The translations under genes were made by a program, and so were the position numbers. From NCBI GenBank assembly GCA_047637875.1, contig JBLJBH010000022.1, forward strand, positions 1-13,324: a stretch of 13,324 nt of DNA. Reading direction: 5' to 3'. Below the pieces are notes generated by a model. That model was not told where the DNA came from. It searched no databases and saw only the letters and a program-made list of their open reading frames with translations. This document shows positions 7,394 to 13,324 of the stretch, piece by piece (the first letter of the stretch is position 1; each line of letters opens with the position of its first letter). The stretch is from UBA7396 sp047637875 (GTDB lineage Bacteria > Patescibacteriota > Gracilibacteria > BD1-5 > UBA6164).

Positions 7394-8290
7394 ATGAGTT
7401 TTCCATTATCTTTTAAAACAAACGAATGAAAAAGAGTAGATAGACTTTGATATAATCCTATAAGACAAGCTGAAATTATACAAAAATCGTGAGTTTATAG
7501 TTATGCACATAATGTAAATAGTTTTACCAATTCAACTATAGAGTTAAGTAAAGAATTATCTAAATTTTGACTTAAATATTCAGATATTAGTGAATATGTT
7601 AAAGGGAAAATTTTATGAAATATCAATACTGATGAATTATTATTATCTAAAGTTTCAAAAGAAGAAATTGAAATGTTAAGTGATTTAATTAATAAACATA
7701 TTTCAATAATTTTAGATGTAAATGGTGATTTAAAAAAACTTGGAATTGATGAAAATGATTTTTCTCAAGATGTAAAAATAGCATTTTATAAAACTTTAGG
7801 TTTAGAGTTATCTATAATTCCAGATTATTGGAAATGAAGTCCTGAATTAACTCAAAGATATAATATTTTATCTGAAGTAATTCAATCAAATCCAGATTGG
7901 TGGAATGAATGGAAGTTTAAAATTGAATTACAAAATAATTGAATAAAATTTTTAGATAATAAATTCATATTAAATTTATGAAATTTTTGAGAGTTATCAT
8001 TTAAAGATGTAGAAAAAATGTATGAAAGTAGATGAGTTAAATCATTGGAAGAATTCCTTCCTTCATCTGATGAATTAAGAAAAATATATGAATTTATAAT
8101 CTCAGCTTGAGAAGAAAATAAACAAAAATTAGCAAAATTTTTATGATTAAAAATTTGAAATTATTGGACTAACTCAAAAGCAGGATATTTACTAAATGGT
8201 ATGTCATATTATTTAAATTTAAATGATTGAATATTAAGTTATTCACCTCAAACTAATGTATATAATATTTGTTGAATAAAAAGATATTAA
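7394..8290 (+). CDS. Hypothetical protein with C-terminal DUF1566/Lcl_C-like (lectin-fold) domain
   Basis: 298 residues from ATG 7394 to TAA 8288. The N-terminal ~150 residues are helical, polar and unrecognised. The C-terminal part contains LPSSDELRKIYEF (~232-244), GNYWTNSKAGYLLNG (~260-274) and ends NICGIKRY. That order (LP-x-x-x-EL, then YW[ST]S, then a final hydrophobic-C-x-[RK] strand) is that of DUF1566/Lcl_C and Fibrobacter paralogous (FISUMP) domains, relatives of the FGE/C-lectin fold. The domain call is by motif only. There is no signal peptide or transmembrane segment, which is odd for a domain usually outside the cell. Codons do not show the NNT bias of the protein at 1-1449, so there is no sign of DGR targeting. 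It has its own promoter and terminator. Confidence 0.75.
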
Positions 8291-8295
8291 AAAAT

Positions 8296-8326
8296 AAAAA
8301 AACTCAAGTTAATTTTGAGTTTTTTT
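8296..8326 (+). terminator. Intrinsic terminator
   Basis: AAAAAAACTCAA (8296-8307) pairs with TTGAGTTTTTTT (8315-8326), with a 7-nt loop, 5 nt after the stop codon. It is nearly the same sequence as the terminator at 3211-3238, and again holds a TTGAGT -35 box in its 3' arm. Confidence 0.85.
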
Positions 8327-8341
8327 ATTTTTTCTTACAAT
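8315..8341 (+). promoter_or_regulatory. Probable promoter of the helicase-nuclease gene
   Basis: TTGAGT (8315-8320), 15-bp spacer, TACAAT (8336-8341). Predicted start is ~8348, ~23 nt before ATG 8371. Layout is the same as the promoter at 3228, with the -35 inside the terminator stem. Confidence 0.5.
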
Positions 8342-8370
8342 AGAAGAAATATTTTTAAATCCCCCAAAAT

Positions 8371-11300
8371 ATGCAAAAAGAATTATTTGAAAGCGAGTAC
8401 AAAAAACTAAATTCTTCTCAACAAAAAGCAGTAGATAGCATTTACTGACCAGTTATGGTTGTTGCTGGACCTGGAACAGGAAAGACTCAAATTATCTGAC
8501 TCAGAACTGCTAATATATTACTTCAAACTTGAGTAAATCCTGAAAATATTTTAATCACAACTTTTACTGAAGCTTGAGTAATTGCTATCAAAAAAAGACT
8601 TTCAAAGTTTTTATGACCTGTTTGATACAAAGTAAAAGTAACTACTTTTCATAGTTTTGCATCAGAGGTTATTACTGATTTTCCAGAAAAATTTTTAGAA
8701 GAAAGAGCAAAACAAACTATTGATGATATTGAAAGCTATGAGATATTAAGCGAAATTCTAGATGGTTATATCAGTGATTGAATGGTAAAAGAATTATTTT
8801 CTACGATGGATAGATTTGCGTATTTAAAAGATATAAAAGATAGAATATCAAAACTAAAATCAGAATGAATCACTCCAGAAAAATTTACTCTTGTTATAAA
8901 TGATCTAGAAAAAAATTATACTCAGAAACTAATTGAACTAGAAAATAATAAAAGAATCAGAGATCTTGAAAAAAGAAGACAAAAAGACAAAGAAACTTAT
9001 GATAAACATATCGCAAAACTTCTTGAATTACAGCTTATTTATACGCAGTATAATAAGAAGATTAAAGAGCTTTGATATTATGATTTTGCTGATATGATTC
9101 AGTTTGTTACAAATAAATTTGAAACTGATCATGAAATACTTGCTTATTATGCTGAAAAATTTCAATTTATCATGATTGATGAATTTCAAGATACGAATAA
9201 TTCACAAAATAAAATAATTGATTTAATTTTAGATTATAATAAAGAGCAGCAAAATGTACTCGTTGTATGAGATGATGACCAATCAATTTATCGTTTTCAA
9301 TGAGCAAATATAGAGAATATGCTTGATTTTGTTTCAAAATACCCAACTACACAAATGGTAGTTTTGGATGATAACTATAGATCAAGCCAAGAAATCCTGA
9401 ATTTATCTCAAAATGTAATAGAAAATAACACACAAAGGATTTCAAATCGTATATCTTCTATAAATAAAAATCTAAAAGCAGAAGGTGAGTTTAAAGATAA
9501 AAAAGAAAATCATTTTTACGTACTTGAAAATGATATTAAAGAAAAACTTTTTGTTTGTAATGAAATAAAAAGACTTTCTTCTCCTGAAAAAACTTTTGCA
9601 ATAATAGTAAAGAAAAATAAACAAGTAAGCGAATGGTCAGAGTTTTTAAAACAAAAATGACTTCAAGTTACTTCAAAAAATAATACTAATATTCTCAATA
9701 ATCATTTTGTAAAATTTTTACTGGATTTTTTGGCACTTGTAGATAATCCATATTTTAATGATGAAAAATTTTTAAATATTCTAAGGTCGGATTTAATTGA
9801 TATAGAAAATATCGATGTCATTTATATGGCAAGAAATTTGTATCAAAGGAATTATTCTAGAAACAAATTTAAACTTGGAATTTGGGACATTATAAAAGAT
9901 TGTGAGGATAATGAATATATCAAGGAAAATGCAAAAAATATTGAGAAAATAATTTCTTTTAGAGATTTTATGTTATCTCTTGAAACTGATTTTTGAAATG
10001 GATGAATTACAGCACTGATAAGAAAAGTTTTAAAAAAATTAAATATATTTGAATATATAGAAAAAAACTGAGATTTTAATGATTTGCAAGATATTTTTAC
10101 TCTTGTGAATAAGATTAAATGATATATTGAAAATAATAAAGAAATTACTCTTAAAAATATTCTAGCAAAGTTTGAACTCCATAATAAATTCTTACTCCCT
10201 ATAAATAGAGATGCAATTCATACTTTCAGTTCAAATATTGAAATATTGACAGCACATAATTCAAAATGACTTGAATATGATTATGTTTTTATTCCAGAAG
10301 TGTATGAATGAAACTGGAAACAAAAAGCTATTCCAGATAAACTCAAACTTCCTTTATGAATGATTTGAGAATGACTTCAATTTAGTGATGCTGATGAAAA
10401 AGATCAAAAGGAACTTGAAAAAGAAATTGCACTGGAAGAAGAAAGAAGACTTTTCTTTGTTGCTATGACAAGAGCGAAAGAGTGACTTATTTTTACACTT
10501 CCAGCTTCAAAAGAAAATAAACCACTGATTCAATCAAGTTTTATACTGGAAACTTTCATTACTCCAGAAGAAAAAGATATAGAAATAAGTGAGGAAGAAA
10601 CAAAAGAATTGTTGATTTCATCAATGCTTGAAAATCCACTTACAAAAACTACTAGAGATGAGCTTGATTATATAGAAAAATTTCTACAAAATTATAAACT
10701 TTCCCCAACGGATTTGAATAAATTTCTTGAAGATCCAAAAAGGTTTTTAAGAGAAGTTGTTTTTCGCTATCCTTTCTTAAGTAACGAAAACTTAATGTTT
10801 TGAAGTGCATATCATAGAGTTTTAGAGATAGCTACCATAGAGAAATCAAAATGATTTATCTTGAGTTTATCTGAGATGAAAAAAATATTTTTAGATGAAA
10901 TAAGAAAATATGATTTAACTCCGGAAGAATACGAAAGGGTTCAGGAAAGATGAATTTCAGGTTTAGAATGATATTATGAAATATTCACTTCAAACAAAAG
11001 ACAACCTTTCGCTACAGAATACAATTTTTCTTCAAGACAAGTAGTTTTTGAGTGAGTTCCATTAACTGGAAAAATTGATAAAATTGAGATTATTTGAGAG
11101 AGTAACTCTCCAGCACTTTCTTTTGAAGGACAATGAAGTTTGTTTTCGCAGCAAATTGCTTTAGTTGACTATAAAACATGAAGTATAAAGTCACTTTGAA
11201 TGATAAAATGAACGGATAAATTCTGAGAGAAAAAAGACTGAGAATGATGATATTTTAGACAACTGATGTTTTATAAACTGATGGTTGAAAACTGCACGGA

Positions 11301-11481
11301 TTTAAAAAATAGATTTAGTGTGTGAGAACTAGCACTTGATTTTGTAGAAGGAAAGTCTTGAAAATATGAATATATTCCAGTTGGATATACTGGGGAAGAA
11401 TTTGAAGAATTTAAAAATGAACTTATAGAAGCGCGGAAAAAAATAATTGATATAGAGTTTTGGAAAGAAATTTTAAAATAA
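8371..11481 (+). CDS. UvrD/PcrA-like superfamily 1 helicase with C-terminal RecB-type PD-(D/E)XK nuclease
   Basis: This 1036-residue protein has the complete SF1A motif set: Walker A AGPGTGKT at 32-39, Ia TTFTEAG at 63-69, TTFHSF at 91-96, Walker B IMIDEFQDTN at 267-276, III GDDDQSIYRFQGA at 300-312, IV NYRSSQ at 335-340, V TAHNSKGLEYD at 627-637 and VI FVAMTRAKEGL at 696-706. The C-terminus carries a RecB nuclease: GSAYH at 811-815, GKID903, D933-Y-K935-TG and QLMFY at 964-968. It should unwind DNA 3' to 5' with ATP and cut ends, as in AddAB/RecB-type recombination repair, although no AddB partner is nearby. The charged helix ~180-215 looks like a coiled coil. Glycine 67/69-type positions and motif glycines are encoded by UGA. 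Monocistronic: own promoter, and the next gene also has its own. Confidence 0.93.
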
Positions 11482-11491
11482 TTAAAATAAT

Positions 11492-11519
11492 TTGACAAAT
11501 ATTAAAATAATAGTATAAA
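11492..11519 (+). promoter_or_regulatory. Strong sigma70-like promoter of the 46-aa gene
   Basis: TTGACA (11492-11497), 16-bp spacer, TATAAA (11514-11519). Predicted start is ~11526, ~29 nt before ATG 11555. Confidence 0.75.
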
Positions 11520-11554
11520 ATAGATGTTATATTTTATTTTTTAAATTTTACTTT

Positions 11555-11695
11555 ATGAGAGGTTATCAACTTAAAAAAGCTTGAGATGAGCTTTGACTTG
11601 TAGAAAATATAGATTATGGAATTAATGTTAATAATTGAACTACATGGTATAGAGATGAAGAAACTGCTGCTAAGATAGCAGAATTAATAAGATAA
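11555..11695 (+). CDS. Small hypothetical protein, 46 aa
   Basis: ATG 11555 to TAA 11693, containing UGA codons read as Gly. Sequence features: N-terminal MRGYQLKKAGDELGL, central IDYGINVNNGTTWY, and a C-terminal amphipathic helix EETAAKIAELIR. It is soluble, with no signal or membrane segment. The family is not recognised. Support for a real gene comes from a near-consensus promoter, a typical leader length, a strong terminator 34 nt after the stop, and ordinary local codon use. The short single-gene unit suggests independent, possibly high, expression. Confidence 0.7.
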
Positions 11696-11728
11696 TAATA
11701 GTAAAAACTATAAAAAATATAGTAATTT

Positions 11729-11765
11729 AAATAAAAGTCAAGATTTTATATTTTGACTTTTATTT
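11729..11765 (+). terminator. Intrinsic terminator
   Basis: AAATAAAAGTCAA (11729-11741) is fully complementary to TTGACTTTTATTT (11753-11765), an 11-nt loop between, followed by T-rich sequence. The 3' arm contains TTGACT, the proposed -35 of the next gene. Confidence 0.85.
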
Positions 11766-11780
11766 TTTGTTTAATAAAAT
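11753..11780 (+). promoter_or_regulatory. Probable promoter of the FMN-binding-like lipoprotein
   Basis: TTGACT (11753-11758), 16-bp spacer, TAAAAT (11775-11780). Predicted start is ~11787, ~24 nt before ATG 11811. It is the third case of a -35 box inside a terminator stem. Confidence 0.5.
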
Positions 11781-11810
11781 TAGTTAACTTTAAATTTTAA
11801 TAAAATATTT

Positions 11811-12266
11811 ATGAAAAAACTAGCTACTATTGCTGTATTACCTATTATTGCATTAGCTTCTTGTTCTAAAGAAGAACAAACTTTAGAAACTTCTCTAGAA
11901 ACAAATAATACTCAAAATACTAATGAATTAAACACTAATTCAACTGAAGAAACTTTAAATCAAGATATTTCTTCAACTACAACTGATAGTGAAACTATTG
12001 GTAGCGAAAAAACTTTTGAATTTAATTATGAAAAAGATGGTTATATAATACCAGTAAGTGGAAAATTTATTTTAGAAAATTGAATAGTTAAAGAAATGAT
12101 TGTAAATGGAGCTGATATAAACTGAGAAACTCCACTTGATTCATTTGCAAAAAACGCTCCTGAACAAGTAATTGGGAAAGCATTAAATGGATTACAAGTA
12201 GATACTATTTCGGGTGCTAGTTATGTAACAATTTGATTTAATCAATTTTTATCTACTTTACAATAA
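11811..12266 (+). CDS. Lipoprotein with FMN-binding-like domain
   Basis: 151 residues. The N-terminus has a lysine pair, a hydrophobic stretch and lipobox LASC with Cys18 as the predicted lipidation site, so it should be membrane-anchored on the outer face. A Thr/Asn/Glu-rich linker (~21-65) is a typical flexible spacer. Residues ~66-151 follow the FMN_bind pattern: V-S-G-K-F-I-L-E-N-G-I-V-K, then D131-T-I-S-G-A-S137. In NqrC/RnfG-type domains a D-x-x-S-G-A-[T/S] motif carries FMN covalently attached by ApbE; here the acceptor would be Ser137. Covalent flavinylation is inference, and no ApbE gene is in the window. The gene downstream encodes a haem/rubredoxin/flavin fusion, so the two probably pass electrons across or along the membrane. 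Confidence 0.75.
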
Positions 12267-12287
12267 AATTTGAATTATTTTAAAATT

Positions 12288-12312
12288 GACTATATTAAAT
12301 ATAGTCTTTTTT
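12288..12312 (+). terminator. Intrinsic terminator after the lipoprotein gene
   Basis: GACTATATT (12288-12296) pairs with AATATAGTC (12298-12306), followed by six T. The 1-nt central gap means the tip of the stem will melt. No convincing promoter lies between it and ATG 12330, so the next gene may rely on readthrough. Confidence 0.7.
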
Positions 12313-12329
12313 ATTAACTATTTTCTATT

Positions 12330-13292
12330 ATGAATAAAATTATAAAAACTATAAAACTATTACTTATTATTTTATCTCTTTCCTTTATTGTAGTATTTTT
12401 TTTTCCAAGAGAAACATATAAAGATTTTTGAGAATATGCTTGGTATTTTTTAATACTTGTTATGTTTATAAGACCTATTTCAGATATTTTTCCAAAATGC
12501 AAAATTTTTTCCTTTTTATTAAAATTTAGAAGAGAATTTTGAATTTTAGTTTGAGTATTTTGACTTGCTCACGGAATAGGTTCTTTTATGGATCAGATGA
12601 TTTTACTTAATTATTCAAAAACTTATATAGAATTATTTTTAGACCCCTATGTTTGGAAATACACATGATATATGTTTTGGGGAATTTTAGCTTCCATTGT
12701 ATCTATTCCTCTTTTAATCACTTCAAATGGACTTTCAGTTTCTGTATTATGAAAACATTGGAAAACTTTACAAAGATTTTCTTATGTAATGTTTATTTTT
12801 GTTGGACTTCATATTTATTTTATAAAAAAAGAAATTTGACCTCTTATTATTATTTGAGTTTGGTTTATTTTATGGGTTATAGCTTTTATAAAAAATAAAA
12901 AGAAGTTAAAAAACACTTCTCCTGGACCAAAATGGCTTTGCGTACCTTGCTGATATATTTACGATGAAAATATTTGAGATCCAGATGGTTGAATCCCTCC
13001 TGGAACTCGTTTTGAAGATATTCCAGCAGATTGGAGATGTCCTGTTTGTGGAGTAGGGAAAAGTGATTTCATTTTACTTGATTCTGAAATAGAAAAAAAT
13101 GAAGCAAAAATTCTTTGAATGCATTATCTCACTCCAGATGTAATTGAATTACAAATTGAAACCCAAAAAGATTTTTCTTTTGTAAGTTGACAATTTATGA
13201 CTTTTGTTTTTCAAGATAAAGAAGGTGAATTTAATAGAAGTTATTCCATAGCAAATAAAGTTTGAAATATTGAACTGCCCCCTGAAAAGTAG
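12330..13292 (+). pseudogene. Ferric-reductase-like membrane domain / rubredoxin / flavin-domain fusion, 3'-truncated by an apparent insertion
   Basis: 320 codons to an in-frame TAG at 13290. Residues 1-190 form a helical membrane domain with His81, His143 and His161 as candidate haem ligands, like ferric reductase/MsrQ proteins. Residues 200-247 are a rubredoxin: Cys204-x-x-Cys207 and Cys237-P-V-Cys240. Residues ~257-314 begin a ferredoxin-NADP+ reductase-type FAD domain, with the FAD motif R303-S-Y-S306. A complete reductase would need ~150 more residues (rest of the FAD domain plus the NAD(P) domain). The reading stops after six codons of unrelated sequence where an IS-like end starts at 13271. 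The intact protein would move electrons between NAD(P)H, FAD, rubredoxin iron and membrane haem, probably with the FMN-lipoprotein upstream. The domain calls are firm; the haem ligands are inferred. Confidence 0.8.
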
Positions 13293-13324
13293 AGTCGAAA
13301 TAAAAAAGTAGATAATCTACTTTT
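13271..13324. mobile_element. Probable left terminus of an insertion sequence (IS3-like), running off the window
   Basis: TGAACTGCCCCCTGAAAAGT begins abruptly inside the FNR domain. It starts TGAACTG-CCCC like many IS3-family terminal repeats and is GC-richer than its surroundings (C5 run). From here the reading frame no longer matches the family and meets a stop within seven codons. The other end, a transposase and a target duplication cannot be seen, so the IS family is tentative. Confidence 0.5.
13304..13324 (+). repeat. Hairpin at the right edge, with a repeated 9-mer
   Basis: AAAAGTAGA (13304-13312) and TCTACTTTT (13316-13324) form a 9-bp perfect stem around TAA. The same AAAAGTAGA occurs directly at 13285-13293. 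A hairpin near an IS end can block incoming transcription; its continuation lies beyond the window. Confidence 0.5.

Noticed and set aside
12286..12317. TTGACT in the terminator at 12288 as a promoter for the fusion gene
   Set aside because: No acceptable -10 at 15-18 bp; the nearest TATTAA-like box is ~20-21 bp away.
12653..12898. 81-aa + strand ORF
   Set aside because: Different frame from the haem/rubredoxin fusion, which has clear motifs through the whole interval.
1..13324. CRISPR array, tRNA or rRNA genes
   Set aside because: No regularly spaced repeats and no cloverleaf or conserved rRNA segments were recognised by eye; a tRNAscan or CRISPR search was not possible.

Overview
The window reads sensibly only if UGA is translated as glycine (NCBI translation table 25). 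Under the standard code almost every gene breaks into fragments. With UGA as Gly, long frames open and the UGA codons fall on family-invariant glycines, for example in the YchF G3 region and in helicase motifs. UAA and UAG are the only stops. Together with very low GC content, A/T-ending codons and leaders without Shine-Dalgarno sites, this points to a Candidate Phyla Radiation bacterium of the Absconditabacteria (SR1)/Gracilibacteria (BD1-5) group. All genes found are on the + strand. Coordinates below assume table 25.

Layout. Positions 1-1449 hold the 3' part of a large Cys-rich surface protein ending in a formylglycine-generating-enzyme/C-type-lectin-like domain. Its last ~50 codons switch abruptly to NNT and GGT codons, the signature of a diversity-generating retroelement (DGR) variable region, and an inverted repeat lies just downstream. 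No reverse transcriptase or template repeat is in the window. Next come ychF (1610-2686) and a C39-like peptidase broken by a one-base frameshift (2698-3206). A terminator is followed by a probable three-gene operon: a double-domain ThyX-like protein, a TerC-family membrane protein and an L,D-transpeptidase (3284-6521).

The middle section (6501-8290) holds a promoter with a short Phe-rich ORF and a terminator that look like a transcription attenuator, a hypothetical protein, a second promoter-terminator unit with no intact gene, and a protein whose C-terminus resembles DUF1566/Lcl_C-type lectin-like domains. A 1036-residue UvrD-like helicase with a C-terminal RecB-type nuclease follows (8371-11481), then a 46-residue hypothetical protein. 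The right end carries an FMN-binding-like lipoprotein and a haem-membrane/rubredoxin/flavin-domain fusion that appear to form an envelope electron-transfer pair. The fusion is cut short by what looks like the terminus of an insertion sequence at 13271, which runs off the window.

Seven sigma70-like promoters (TTGA-type -35, 15-16 bp spacer, A/T-rich -10) sit a constant ~23-29 nt upstream of start codons by estimated transcription start. In three cases the -35 box lies inside the 3' arm of the preceding gene's terminator hairpin. No tRNA, rRNA or CRISPR array was recognised.
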